Shown here piece by piece: positions 42,983 through 52,120 of a stretch of DNA of 64,000 nucleotides. The stretch covers positions 62,001 to 126,000 of the forward strand of contig JAFOEU010000010.1 in the NCBI GenBank assembly GCA_017387685.1. The letters are read 5' to 3'. Numbering within the stretch: the stretch's first letter is position 1; each line of letters begins with the position of its first letter. This DNA comes from Clostridia bacterium (GTDB taxonomy: Bacteria > Bacillota > Clostridia > Oscillospirales > CAG-272). Position numbers and translations under genes: made by a program. The notes below the pieces were generated by a model. The model searched no databases. It was not told the origin of the DNA and was given only the letters and a program-made list of their open reading frames with translations.

Positions 42983-44371
42983 TTACTTGCTTCCGCCGAC
43001 GGTGATATCCGAAACGCGGATGAGGGGCTGTCCGACGTCTGTCGGAACCGAACCGCTCGACGAGCCGCACATACCCTGTGCGGTCTCCATATTCTGACCG
43101 ACCATATCGATCTGCATAAGGATCTCGCTGCCCGTACCGATCAGCGATGCACCCTTGACGGGCTCGCAGATCTCGCCGTTACGAACGATATAACCCTCTC
43201 TTACCGCGAAGTTGAACGCGCCGGTGAAGGGGTTGACCGATCCGCCGCCCATAGCCGCGGCGTAGATGCCGTTGTCGATCGACTTGATAATGTCCTCGTT
43301 CTTGTCGGGACCGTTTGCAATGTAGGTGTTGGTCATACGAGAGGTGGGCTCGTAGGAGTAATCCTGACGGCGTCCGCTCGCGGTTGAGGGCATATTCATT
43401 CTGCGCGAGCCGAGACGGTCGATCATATAGGAGGTGAGGATACCGTCCTTGATGAGGGTGCGCTTGATCATCGGCATACCCTCGTCGTCGATGTTGCAGG
43501 AGCCCCAACCGTTGGGGATGGTTCCGTCGTCGATCGCGGTGACCTTGGGGTTAGCGATCTGCTGACCGAGCTTGCCCGCCATCTGCGACATACCGATACC
43601 AACGCTTGTAGCCTCAAGCGAGTGACCGCAAGCCTCGTGGAAGATAACGCCGCCGAAGCCGTTGCCGATCGCAACTGTCATCTTACCCGAGGGGCAGGGG
43701 ACAGCCTTGAGATTTACCATAGCCTGACGCGCTGCCTCTTTGCCGACTTCCTCGGGATTTACAACGCTGTCAAAGAGCTCCCAACCCATGCTACGGCCGG
43801 GGTTCGAGCCGCCGGTCTGGTTCTCGGAGCCGTCGGATGCAACTGCGGAAACGCTGATTCGGGTTCTTACCTGACGGTCGCCGGTGTAAAGTCCTTCGCT
43901 GTTAGCAACGATGAAGTTCTTCTCGTTCGAGGAGATACCGCCCGATACCTGAACGATCTCGGGAGCGTACTCGTAAGCCTTGGTGCAAGCCGCACGGAGA
44001 AGCTCGGCTCTTACCGCCGCGGGAACGTCGGAGGGCATAGTCTTGATGGGGTGAATATTTGTGGGAATTCTTTCCGTCAGATAGAAATCGGGAATTCTCT
44101 GCACGGGGCTGCCGACAGCCTGCGCAACTCTCTCCGCACACTGACGGAGTCCCGAGGGGGTGAGATCGGAGGTGCACCCGAAGTAGGTTTTAGTTCCGAC
44201 AAAAGCGCGGATTCCGACACCGCCGTGTACGCTGTCGGCGACGGTCTCGATCTTTTTGTTTGAGTAGCTTACGCTGTTTGCCTTGGAGTATTCCGAGTAG
44301 ACTTCGACGAAGTCCGCGCCGCCGTGAAGCACGATGGCGATAAGCTCGGACATTGTTTTCTTATCAAGCAT
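42983..44371 (-). CDS. tldD: Metalloprotease TldD
   Basis: Catalytic subunit of the TldD/PmbA protease. The zinc motif is in GVIFHEACGHSLEATS near residue 250 (HExxxH), with a downstream Cys as third-ligand candidate. Other family blocks are SYSNKKIETV near residue 35 and MGGGSVNPFTGAFNF near residue 375. Length 462 is normal. The start has AGAAAGGA upstream and a consensus promoter. First gene of the tldD-pmbA operon. Confidence 0.94.
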   Translation of the reverse strand: MLDKKTMSELIAIVLHGGADFVEVYSEYSKANSVSYSNKKIETVADSVHGGVGIRAFVGTKTYFGCTSDLTPSGLRQCAERVAQAVGSPVQRIPDFYLTERIPTNIHPIKTMPSDVPAAVRAELLRAACTKAYEYAPEIVQVSGGISSNEKNFIVANSEGLYTGDRQVRTRISVSAVASDGSENQTGGSNPGRSMGWELFDSVVNPEEVGKEAARQAMVNLKAVPCPSGKMTVAIGNGFGGVIFHEACGHSLEATSVGIGMSQMAGKLGQQIANPKVTAIDDGTIPNGWGSCNIDDEGMPMIKRTLIKDGILTSYMIDRLGSRRMNMPSTASGRRQDYSYEPTSRMTNTYIANGPDKNEDIIKSIDNGIYAAAMGGGSVNPFTGAFNFAVREGYIVRNGEICEPVKGASLIGTGSEILMQIDMVGQNMETAQGMCGSSSGSVPTDVGQPLIRVSDITVGGSK

Positions 44372-44413
44372 TTTTTGTGGTTCCTTTCTTGATATTATAA
44401 TTTATATGATTTA

Positions 44414-44442
44414 ATTATATCATAATATCTTATTAATGTAAA
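44414..44442 (-). promoter_or_regulatory. Promoter of tldD-pmbA
   Basis: Minus-strand TTTACA (44437-44442), 17 bases, TATAAT (44414-44419), preceded by TGA. Confidence 0.8.
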
Positions 44443-44491
44443 TAAGTATTTTGAGATTTAATAAAAAACTTGAATTCACTTTCAGCTGTTC

Positions 44492-44519
44492 GCACAAAAA
44501 TACATTGCTTTTTTTGTGC
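44492..44519. promoter_or_regulatory. Inverted repeat between divergent promoters (possible operator)
   Basis: GCACAAAAA (44492-44500) and TTTTTGTGC (44511-44519) form a 9 bp inverted repeat with a 10-base centre, midway between the tldD and dehydrogenase promoters. The right half continues as TTTGTGCAATTTAT, resembling motifs upstream of the GLUG genes. The rest of the 334-base gap is AT-rich and has no gene. Confidence 0.45.
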
Positions 44520-44607
44520 AATTTATCTAAAACAAAAATCTTAAACCGAACATTCAAAATGTATATGGACAAATTTGAAATTTTCCTGAAAAATCTTAAA
44601 TAAACGC

Positions 44608-44636
44608 TTGCAAAATCTATCAATTAATGGTATAAT
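44608..44636 (+). promoter_or_regulatory. Promoter of the malate dehydrogenase-malic enzyme operon
   Basis: TTGCAA (44608-44613), 17 bases, TATAAT (44631-44636), preceded by TGG. Confidence 0.84.
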
Positions 44637-44705
44637 ATTTCTGTGTGAAAACACGACCGAATTTAAAAAACAAAAATTTTTATAAAAAGAAAGGTGCTAT
44701 CAATC

Positions 44706-45812
44706 ATGGCAAAACACATCGTCGATTGGACCACAATTACCAACTTCGTAGTTGACTCTTTCGTAGGCTACGGCATTCCCCGCGAGGATGCAGAGATCTG
44801 TGCTGACGTTCTTCTCGAATCCGACAAGCGCGGTATCGAGTCCCACGGCTGCAACCGTTTCAAGCCGATCTACCTTGACAGAATCGAGGCAGGTATTCAG
44901 AACCCCGTAACCAATTTCGAGATCATCAAGGAGACCGAGACCACCGCTGTTGTAGACGGACATGACGGTATGGGTCAGGTTATCGGTTACAAGGCTATGC
45001 AGATGGCTATTGATAAGGCTAAGAAGTACGGTATGGGTATGGTTGCTGTTCGTAACTCCTGCCACTACGGTATCGCAGGCTACTACACCTCTATGGCTGC
45101 TTCTCAGGGCTGTATCGGTCTCACCGGTACCAACGCTCGTCCTACCGTTGCTCCTACCTTCGGCGTAGAGGGTATGTTCGGTACTAACCCCCTCACCCTC
45201 GGCGTTCCCACCGATGAGGCTTTCGACTTCAACTTCGACGGCGCTACCTCCACTTACCAGAACGGTAAGCTCGAGTACTACGCTCGTCTTGACAAGGACG
45301 CTCCCGCAGGCGCGCTCGTTACCAAAGAGGGCACCGCATACGTTGGTAAGTCCGCTGACGCTCTTAAGGATATGGCAAAGGGCGAGTGCGCACTCTGCAC
45401 TCTCGGCGGCCCCGGCGAAGAGGGCGCAGGCTACAAGGGCTACGGCTACGCTATGTTCGTAGAGCTTCTCTCCGCAGTTCTTCAGGACGGTTCCTACGGT
45501 AAGGCTCTTACCGGTCTTAAGGACGGCAAGAAGGTTCCCTTCCACCTCGGTCACTTCTTTATCGCTATCGACACCGACCACTTCCTCGGCGAAGAGGCTT
45601 GCCGTAAGAAGGCAGGCGAGATCATTCGTGAGGTTCGCGGCGCAAGAAAGGCTCCCGGAGCAGAGCGCATCTACTCCGCAGGCGAGAAGGAATATGAGAT
45701 CCGTCTCTCCCGTGAGTCCGGTGTTCCGATCAACGAGTCCGTTCAGGGCGAAATGTCCGCAGTTCGCGACAAGCTCGGTCTCACCCAGTACGTATTCCCC
45801 TGGGAAAAGTAA
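44706..45812 (+). CDS. Malate/L-lactate dehydrogenase family (Ldh2/YlbC) oxidoreductase
   Basis: NAD(P)-dependent dehydrogenase of the Ldh2 family, distinct from Rossmann-type malate dehydrogenase. Signature blocks are ESDKRGIESHGCNRF near residue 38, GHDGMGQVIG near residue 84, VRNSCHYGIAGYY near residue 112 (catalytic His) and GMFGTNPLTLGVP near residue 155. The start at 44706 has AGAAAGGTG upstream, giving 368 residues. Because the next gene, 20 bases on, is a malic enzyme, malate is the likeliest substrate; other 2-hydroxyacids are possible. Codon bias towards a few preferred codons suggests high expression. Confidence 0.9.
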   Translation: MAKHIVDWTTITNFVVDSFVGYGIPREDAEICADVLLESDKRGIESHGCNRFKPIYLDRIEAGIQNPVTNFEIIKETETTAVVDGHDGMGQVIGYKAMQMAIDKAKKYGMGMVAVRNSCHYGIAGYYTSMAASQGCIGLTGTNARPTVAPTFGVEGMFGTNPLTLGVPTDEAFDFNFDGATSTYQNGKLEYYARLDKDAPAGALVTKEGTAYVGKSADALKDMAKGECALCTLGGPGEEGAGYKGYGYAMFVELLSAVLQDGSYGKALTGLKDGKKVPFHLGHFFIAIDTDHFLGEEACRKKAGEIIREVRGARKAPGAERIYSAGEKEYEIRLSRESGVPINESVQGEMSAVRDKLGLTQYVFPWEK

Positions 45813-45832
45813 TTTAAGAGGTTTTTGCCCAA

Positions 45833-47011
45833 ATGAATTACAGAGAAGAATCTCTTAAAAGACATGCGGAATGGAACGGTAAGATCGAAGTTACCGCTCG
45901 TATTCCCGTAAATACCCGCGAGGATCTTTCTCTCGCATATACCCCCGGTGTTGCAGAGCCCTGCCTTGCAATTCAGGCAGATTATAACAAGTCCTTCGAG
46001 CTTACCCGCCGTTCGAACCTCGTTGCCGTTATCACCGACGGTACCGCAGTTCTCGGTCTCGGTGACATCGGTCCCGAGGCAGGTATGCCCGTTATGGAAG
46101 GCAAGTGCCTTCTTTTCAAGGAGTTCGGCGACGTTGACGCATTCCCTCTCTGCATCCGCTCCAAGGACGTAGACGAGATCGTCCGCACCATTTATCTCCT
46201 TTCCGGCTCCTTCGGAGGTATCAACCTCGAGGACATCGGAGCTCCCCGCTGCTTCGAGATCGAGCGCCGTCTTATCGAGATGTGCGATATCCCGATCTTC
46301 CACGATGACCAGCACGGCACCGCGATCGTAGTTGCTGCAGCTCTTCTCAACGCTCTCAAGATCGTTAAGAAGGATATGGCAGAGATCAAGATCGCTATGA
46401 GCGGCGCAGGCGCAGCAGGCGTTTCGATCGCAAAGCACCTCATCAACATGGGCGCAACCGCAGGCAACATCATTATGTGCAACAGCCGCGGCACCATCTA
46501 TGAGGGCAAGCCCGGTCTCAACTCCGAGATTCAGGAGATGGCTAAGATCACCAACAAGGATAAGGTTGACGGCACTATTGCAGACGCACTCCGCGGTGCT
46601 GACGTGTTCATCGGCGTATCCGCTCCCGGCACCGTAACCGCTGAGATGGTTTCGACTATGGCAAAGGACGCTATCGTATTCCCGATGGCTAACCCCACCC
46701 CCGAGATCATGCCCGACGAGGCAAAGGCAGGCGGCGCACGTATCGTTGGTACCGGCCGTTCCGACTTCCCCAACCAGATCAACAACCTCCTTGCATTCCC
46801 CGGCATCTTCCGCGGTGCGCTTGACGTCCGCGCGTCGGTAATCAACGAGGAAATGAAGGTCGCAACCTCCCGCGCACTCGCTTCTCTCATCAGCGAAGAG
46901 GACCTTAACGAGGAGAACATCATCCCCTCCGCGCTCGATAAGAACGTAGGTAAGGTCGTTGCAGCTGCAGTTGCAGAGGCTGCGAAGGCAACAGGCGTTG
47001 CAAGAATTTAA
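45833..47011 (+). CDS. NAD(P)-dependent malic enzyme
   Basis: Decarboxylates malate to pyruvate and CO2. The short bacterial form (392 residues) has SLAYTPGVAEPC near residue 35 (active-site region), the VTDGTAVLGLGDIG block near residue 63, FHDDQHGTAIV near residue 152 (metal-binding Asp), and the nucleotide fold AMSGAGAAGVSIAK near residue 185. The start has AAGAGG about 11 bases upstream. With the dehydrogenase before it, the operon could link pyruvate, malate and oxaloacetate pools and balance NADH. Confidence 0.95.
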   Translation: MNYREESLKRHAEWNGKIEVTARIPVNTREDLSLAYTPGVAEPCLAIQADYNKSFELTRRSNLVAVITDGTAVLGLGDIGPEAGMPVMEGKCLLFKEFGDVDAFPLCIRSKDVDEIVRTIYLLSGSFGGINLEDIGAPRCFEIERRLIEMCDIPIFHDDQHGTAIVVAAALLNALKIVKKDMAEIKIAMSGAGAAGVSIAKHLINMGATAGNIIMCNSRGTIYEGKPGLNSEIQEMAKITNKDKVDGTIADALRGADVFIGVSAPGTVTAEMVSTMAKDAIVFPMANPTPEIMPDEAKAGGARIVGTGRSDFPNQINNLLAFPGIFRGALDVRASVINEEMKVATSRALASLISEEDLNEENIIPSALDKNVGKVVAAAVAEAAKATGVARI

Positions 47012-47027
47012 GTTTAACTTAAATCAT

Positions 47028-47062
47028 AAAACACACCATCCCGCCCGCGGGATGGTGTGTTT
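47028..47062. terminator. Bidirectional terminator between malic enzyme and phage module
   Basis: A 16 bp stem with a two-base centre (47028-47062 including the flanking T run TTTTTT). It ends the malic enzyme operon and, in the other direction, the capsid module, whose last stop is 8 bases away. Confidence 0.9.
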
Positions 47063-47069
47063 TTTCTGA

Positions 47070-47459
47070 TTAATCGGGATAAACGTCGGCGATCGAGCCT
47101 TTTACGAAGGGAATCTCAGCCGAGATCGATGCGAGCGCGTCACACCAGCGGTCGAAGAGCTTTTCGTAAAGCTCGACGTCCTCGTCTAGGATGAGCATTG
47201 CCGCCATATAGTACGCCGCGGCGGGCGCGAAGCGGTCGGCAAGGGGAAACTCGGAGTCGAGGTCTATGTAGAGATCGTTGACCTCGGGTGCATTCTCCAT
47301 TCCAAACGCTCGGCGGTAAGCGCGGTCGAGGGCGGATGCCTCGGTACAGAGCGCGGCACCGATATAGGGCGCGCGTTCTGCGAGTTCTGACTCGGAGGCG
47401 GTGCATTCAACCTCGCCGAGAAGCTTCAGCGCGGTATCGTAAATGTTTCGCAGGAGCAT
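47070..47459 (-). CDS. Phage-type head completion/connector protein (putative)
   Basis: The 129-residue, mainly helical, acidic protein is the last of the module. It has no clear family match by eye; its position after the major capsid protein and its helical make-up (NIYDTALKLLGEVE, APYIGAALCTEAS) resemble head-tail connector or DNA-packaging accessory proteins. The start has GAGCAGG upstream, 20 bases after the capsid gene. It ends at a shared terminator, so no further phage gene follows. Confidence 0.6.
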   Translation of the reverse strand: MLLRNIYDTALKLLGEVECTASESELAERAPYIGAALCTEASALDRAYRRAFGMENAPEVNDLYIDLDSEFPLADRFAPAAAYYMAAMLILDEDVELYEKLFDRWCDALASISAEIPFVKGSIADVYPD

Positions 47460-47479
47460 TTTTTACCTGCTCTTTCAGG

Positions 47480-48298
47480 TTACGCCGCGACGGTAAGGTC
47501 GAGTCTTACCATCTCGGAGGGATAGATGACCTCCGCACCGTAGAGGTGAAGACCCTTGACCGCATCGGCAAATCTCTTCTCGGGACGGTAAGCATCCATC
47601 TCGGAGAGCTGCTCTGCGAATGCGATCGCTCTCTTGGAGCGGGCAAGACATTTGTGAACATTGCCGCTTGTTACGATGTTGTTGGAGATGAATACCTTAC
47701 AGCCCGCAACGGTGCCGATGCAACCGGTCTCAAGTGCGGTATCGGTGTTTGCAACGTTGATCTTGTTCTTGAGAATGAGCGCACCGACAGCGGGAGAGAC
47801 CTCTACCACGATCTCGCCGGGATCGCAGACGTTGTTCTCGAGAAGCTTGGTGCGGGCATCAATGATGAGGGAAAGAATGTTCTCCACGGTTGCGGTGTCT
47901 GCGATATTGGAGCCTGCTCTGTCGCAGAGGGAGAAAATGTACGCATCGGCGGTGTTTGCGAGTGCAGCCGCGGCGTTCTTCACAGCCGCATCCATAAGCT
48001 TCGGATTGCTCTGCGCGCGGTCAACGTCGTCGATCTGGAAGTTGAATGCCTTTGCCTGATCGATCATAAGAGTCTTGACGGAGTCGGAAAGCTCCTGCGC
48101 GGCGGTGTCGAAATCCACATTTTTGGTGTAATCGAATACGTTGATGTCGCCGACACCGCAGATCTTTACGCGGTCGCCGCGACCCTTGATGTCGCCCTCA
48201 AACTCACGGTTGCAGTTTGCTACAGCGATGTACTTTTTGTCCATCTGAGAGAGAAGGGTTTCGCTCCATACGGTAGAGATAAAGTTAGTAAGTGCCAT
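47480..48298 (-). CDS. Phage major capsid protein (HK97-fold, P22 coat-like)
   Basis: The 272-residue protein starts MALTNFISTVWSETLL, typical for coat proteins of this kind. It has the long-helix region (AAVKNAAAALANTADAYIF) and the late strand motif GTVAGCKVFISNNIV seen in P22-type coat subunits. No protease is encoded nearby and the N-terminus lacks a long delta domain, fitting use of a separate scaffold. The start has AGAAAGGA upstream. It would form the shell with the portal and scaffold genes upstream. Confidence 0.83.
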   Translation of the reverse strand: MALTNFISTVWSETLLSQMDKKYIAVANCNREFEGDIKGRGDRVKICGVGDINVFDYTKNVDFDTAAQELSDSVKTLMIDQAKAFNFQIDDVDRAQSNPKLMDAAVKNAAAALANTADAYIFSLCDRAGSNIADTATVENILSLIIDARTKLLENNVCDPGEIVVEVSPAVGALILKNKINVANTDTALETGCIGTVAGCKVFISNNIVTSGNVHKCLARSKRAIAFAEQLSEMDAYRPEKRFADAVKGLHLYGAEVIYPSEMVRLDLTVAA

Positions 48299-48332
48299 TA
48301 TAAAATTTCCTTTCTTTTTTAAAAATGTGTTT

Positions 48333-48791
48333 TTAGCGCCAGCTCTTCATCGAGCGGCGTATCTTTTCCATGTTTTTTCTGACCTCGGCGGGCGGCATTG
48401 CGCGCACCTCGTCGGGGGAATAAAGACCGTCATCGGTGCCGCTTACTCTGCCGGAGGACATTTCGCGGGCACGTCTGTCGGATTCCTCGATCTTTAAGCG
48501 TCTGATTTCACGGCGCCGCATTTCAAGAGCATAAGCCGCGGCGGGCGGAATTCCGCGCTCAATATCGGCATTGAATGAATCGGGGAGAGAAGAAATATCG
48601 GCGTCGGGATAAAGCTCGGTGAATTCGCGCCATCCCGCCGAGATCTCGCGTGCGGTGCGTTCTGCGGTTTCGAGCCTTTGGCGCAGACTTTCAAGTTCGG
48701 ATCGAAGATCAACGGCTTCTTCGATGTTCTCGGGAGGATCGATGGGTTCCTCGGGGACTTCGTCATTCATCATTTCGATCATCTCGTCCAT
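48333..48791 (-). CDS. Putative capsid scaffolding protein
   Basis: A 152-residue, highly charged, coiled-coil protein (ELESLRQRLETAERTAREI near residue 33; Arg/Glu-rich C-terminus) sits between portal and capsid genes, where scaffolds are placed in podoviruses and P22-like phages. The start at 48791 has a perfect GGAGG 6 bases upstream (48798-48802); an in-frame upstream codon at 48821 lacks one. It overlaps the portal gene's end by 29 bases. The function is inferred from place and composition. Confidence 0.68.
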   Translation of the reverse strand: MDEMIEMMNDEVPEEPIDPPENIEEAVDLRSELESLRQRLETAERTAREISAGWREFTELYPDADISSLPDSFNADIERGIPPAAAYALEMRRREIRRLKIEESDRRAREMSSGRVSGTDDGLYSPDEVRAMPPAEVRKNMEKIRRSMKSWR

Positions 48792-50328
48792 CTTCCGCCT
48801 CCTTTCTGTGAGCCTCGGCAAGAGTTATACGATCGGGAATAAGCCCCTCGGGTAGTCTTTCGAGGTATTCTGCAAGCGTGATATGACCGCCGTCGAGCAG
48901 ACGGTCGAGCACACTTTGCGTTCCCGATGCCGAATATCGTGCGCTGTCGCAGACGTCGATCTTGGCGCGGATCAGTGCGGTGTGAAGGCGCGAGGGAAAG
49001 AGCCTTCCTAAGCCTTCGCGTGTTCGGAGCGGTCTGCCGTCAGGGCAGAATGCGAGCGTCATATCAGCCCAGATGCGAGCCATTTCCTCAAGACAGAGAT
49101 AGAGCTCACTCTGAACGTGCTCAAGCGCCTGCATAGATGCCTCGCGCAGAGCAAGGATCGCACTTGTGTTCGTCGGGTTGACGTTACCGAGCGCGGTGTC
49201 GGTTGCGCCCGAAAGCTCCTTAGTGGTTGCGATCGCATTTTCGATCAGTTCAAGGTATCCCGCCTCAAGCTGACCCGTGCCGACGACGGTGACAGCATCA
49301 GAGAGATTTCCGCCTCCGACAGCCGCGATTGCCTCACCGATCTCGTTCGTCCACTCGGGAATGCGGGTGCGGTCGTAGATGACCTTTGAGAATGCCGTGT
49401 CGGTCATGTGCTTCATCAGCATCGCGTAGGCACGGTTGATGTATTTTTGATTTGCGATCATCGACGTAACGGGCGTGTTGCCGAAAAAGCAGTTTTTCGC
49501 TGTCTGCCACGAGAAGTGTGCCACGGGATAGAGCTTGCAATCGGTCACGGCGCGGCGGATAAGACAGTCACGCGTGGATTTTTCAAACACTACTCGGTCT
49601 CCCTCGCGGAAGAATTTGATGAGATAGGTCGCGCGAGCCTCGCCCGCCTCGTATTCGGGCTCGTATTTTGCAAGCTCACCCGCGCCGCGTTCGTTGATGT
49701 CCGATGCGGAATCGGGCTGAATGCGCGAAATATCCTTCTCGCTTACACCCGCAGAGCGCGCCTCTCGGCGAAGTGCATCAACGCTTGCTCTTCCCGAGAT
49801 TATCAGATAATCCTGCGACTGAATATCGGGATTCGTTACGTCGGCGGGAAAGATGTTTGCCGAGTCGATCGTTTCGGTGATAATATCACCGCGCCAACCG
49901 CCGCCTCCGTCGCAGTCGGTATCCCACGAGCAATAGAGAAGTCCGTCACCCGTCAGCGCGGCATCGTAGAGCAGACGGTAGATGAGCTTTTGCAGGCGTG
50001 CGTGTTCCCAACGGTACGCGGCATTGTCAGTCAGCACCGTAAGAGTGCTTTTGATCGCCTCGCCTTCTGCAGAATTTGCCGCGAAGGGAAGGTTTTCGTC
50101 GGTATAAGTGATCTTGACGTCACCCACCGCGGCGGTAGAAACGAGATAATCGACTATTCGGCTGATGACGTTGAAAACGGGTTTGGGAAGATCGCCGCCT
50201 CCGCGCCATTGATCGCCTCGATAGAAGCGTTCGTTTTCCTCGGCGCGGGAGTAGAGCCCGATCTGCCTTTTGTAATTTCGCCCGGCTTCGTACTGCCGCC
50301 AGGTCTTTTTTTGTGATTCGGTTGTCAT
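48763..50328 (-). CDS. Phage portal protein
   Basis: Forms the dodecameric ring through which DNA enters the head. The 521 residues show portal traits: the N-terminal RRFYRGDQW-like ERFYRGDQWRGGG near residue 33, a VISRIVDYL helix, KFFREGDRVVF wing strands, NRAYAMLMKH and the long-helix region ATDTALGNVNPTNTSAILALREAS near residue 390. The start has AAAGGAG upstream, 11 bases after the previous gene. It is intact with no stop or shift, which matters for judging whether the module is functional. Confidence 0.87.
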   Translation of the reverse strand: MTTESQKKTWRQYEAGRNYKRQIGLYSRAEENERFYRGDQWRGGGDLPKPVFNVISRIVDYLVSTAAVGDVKITYTDENLPFAANSAEGEAIKSTLTVLTDNAAYRWEHARLQKLIYRLLYDAALTGDGLLYCSWDTDCDGGGGWRGDIITETIDSANIFPADVTNPDIQSQDYLIISGRASVDALRREARSAGVSEKDISRIQPDSASDINERGAGELAKYEPEYEAGEARATYLIKFFREGDRVVFEKSTRDCLIRRAVTDCKLYPVAHFSWQTAKNCFFGNTPVTSMIANQKYINRAYAMLMKHMTDTAFSKVIYDRTRIPEWTNEIGEAIAAVGGGNLSDAVTVVGTGQLEAGYLELIENAIATTKELSGATDTALGNVNPTNTSAILALREASMQALEHVQSELYLCLEEMARIWADMTLAFCPDGRPLRTREGLGRLFPSRLHTALIRAKIDVCDSARYSASGTQSVLDRLLDGGHITLAEYLERLPEGLIPDRITLAEAHRKEAEDGRDDRNDE

Positions 50329-50339
50329 TTTTACTCCTT

Positions 50340-52067
50340 TTACTTTGCGGATAAGATCAGGCTTTCAAACAAGGCAGGTGCGTCGGCTTCGAGTCGGAGG
50401 CGCAGCTGCTTGAATCTCGGAAGTCTGAGCCTTTCTGTGAGCGTTTTCTTTCCGCCCTCAATTTCGATGCTGAGGACTTCGCCGCGTTCGGTTTCAAAAT
50501 GGATCATTCCGCAACTCTTCAGATCGTAGGAAAGAACGAGATCGACAGATCTTTTGTTCCTCTCGGGCGTACCGAAATCGAGAAAATGCGTGGCAAATGC
50601 GGTTTTGATCGCAAAAATCTCGTCGCCTTCCTCGTCGAATCCAAACCCGTCCGTGAATACGCAGAGTGCGTTTCCGCTGATAAATGCGGGACGGTTGCCG
50701 TAGCAGAGAAGCTTTTCTGCGAAAATACCCTTATAAGCCGTCCATGATTTGAGGCGCGTGTTGTAAACGAGCATTTTGCCATCGCCTTGCTCGGTGTCGG
50801 CAATATAGATGCTTTGTCTCCCGGGAATCGATATCATAGAAAGACTTTCAGCCTCTGCGGATAGCAGATCTGCCACGGTGTCTGAAACGAGCGTTGCGCT
50901 GCATTCATCGAGCACGCCTGATCTTGAGTGCCAGCGCCAGAGTGCGCCCGATGAATAGGTTATTGGATCGTTTTCGCAGTATGCCGCGCCCGAAAGTATC
51001 TCGGAACCGATTGCGGAATTCAGCATAAATACCTTAGGTCTTGAATATTCGGTGTTCTTTTCCTCACCTTCATAGTCAACGCACCACGCATTTGATTCGG
51101 TGAAGAGAAGAGCTCTGCCGTAGTGTTCAGCCATCCCCGTGATCGGATACGCTCCGCTTCCTATACAGATCTCTGTGCTTTTAGAAAAATACAGCGGAAG
51201 CTCGTTTTCTGCGGTCCTTGAAGAATACTCTTGCATATAGAGCTGAACGGGCTTTGAGCAGTAAAGCGATCCCGATTCCCCGGGTGAGTAAAAGCAAAGT
51301 CTTTCTCCACCGTTATTGCCGAAGACGAATGATCGGATGGGGCGCGCAAGCTTATGCTTTTTTGATGCTTCGGTGGCAAGCGTGAGCCAAAAATAGACCT
51401 CGCCGCTGCTGATCGATGAGCTTGATTTGATGATCGCTGCTCCATTTGAATCGTGCATGAGGGAAAACTCATCTGTATTCCGAACCTCAAGCCCGATCTG
51501 AACGCGGTCGATGGAAGCCGCCTCGATGCCGAGATAAAAGCTGTTGGTCGTCTGATTTACGGTGTACGAGATCAGTATGCGGTCGGAGAGATAGTTGATA
51601 TGCTCGTTTACTGCTCCGCCGTAGGAGGGATTCCAGTTCATACCGTAATAGGGAGCGTACCCCTCGACGGCGGATAACTCCTTCCCGTCGTGTCGGTAGA
51701 GATTTTCACCGTCGTGAACATACATATCTCCGCCGAAGCAGAAGACCTCGGCAACTCCGCTATCGCTCGGAAGATTTCCGAGAACGGTTCGGGCACCGCT
51801 TGACGTGTCTGTTACCTCAAAGCTGTTGCCGACGACGGTGTAAAGCTTGTTGCCGAGAGTGAAATGACCGCGAAATTCGCCGTCAAGCTCGCGCATCTGG
51901 CGGTAACCGCACCGCGATACGAGTGCGCCGTCGGGGCGCACGTCAAGATTTTCTGCGGAAAAGAGCTTGCCCGCACGCCGCCCGTCAGCGGTTCGGTCGA
52001 TGCCGCCGAAGCCGTCCTCATATCCGCGTTCGACTCCGAGCGCGGATTTGAATTTGATTGCTGCCAT
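50340..52067 (-). CDS. Phage beta-propeller-like structural protein (possible tail hub or DNA-stabilisation protein)
   Basis: The 575-residue protein is built of many short beta strands with repeating blade-like segments (LGNKLYTVVGNSFEV, FGGDMYVHDGENLYRHDG, GRALLFTESNAWCVDYEG). It lies between the large terminase and portal genes. P22-type phages encode a similarly beta-rich packaged-DNA stabilisation protein among the head-closing genes, so a plug or tail-hub role is plausible. No lytic or receptor domain is visible. The start has AGAAAGGA upstream. The function is an inference. Confidence 0.62.
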   Translation of the reverse strand: MAAIKFKSALGVERGYEDGFGGIDRTADGRRAGKLFSAENLDVRPDGALVSRCGYRQMRELDGEFRGHFTLGNKLYTVVGNSFEVTDTSSGARTVLGNLPSDSGVAEVFCFGGDMYVHDGENLYRHDGKELSAVEGYAPYYGMNWNPSYGGAVNEHINYLSDRILISYTVNQTTNSFYLGIEAASIDRVQIGLEVRNTDEFSLMHDSNGAAIIKSSSSISSGEVYFWLTLATEASKKHKLARPIRSFVFGNNGGERLCFYSPGESGSLYCSKPVQLYMQEYSSRTAENELPLYFSKSTEICIGSGAYPITGMAEHYGRALLFTESNAWCVDYEGEEKNTEYSRPKVFMLNSAIGSEILSGAAYCENDPITYSSGALWRWHSRSGVLDECSATLVSDTVADLLSAEAESLSMISIPGRQSIYIADTEQGDGKMLVYNTRLKSWTAYKGIFAEKLLCYGNRPAFISGNALCVFTDGFGFDEEGDEIFAIKTAFATHFLDFGTPERNKRSVDLVLSYDLKSCGMIHFETERGEVLSIEIEGGKKTLTERLRLPRFKQLRLRLEADAPALFESLILSAK

Positions 52068-52120
52068 AGTTGTTCCTTTCTTTGAATTTTCAGATTTCGA
52101 CGCGGTACAGACGTTGATTT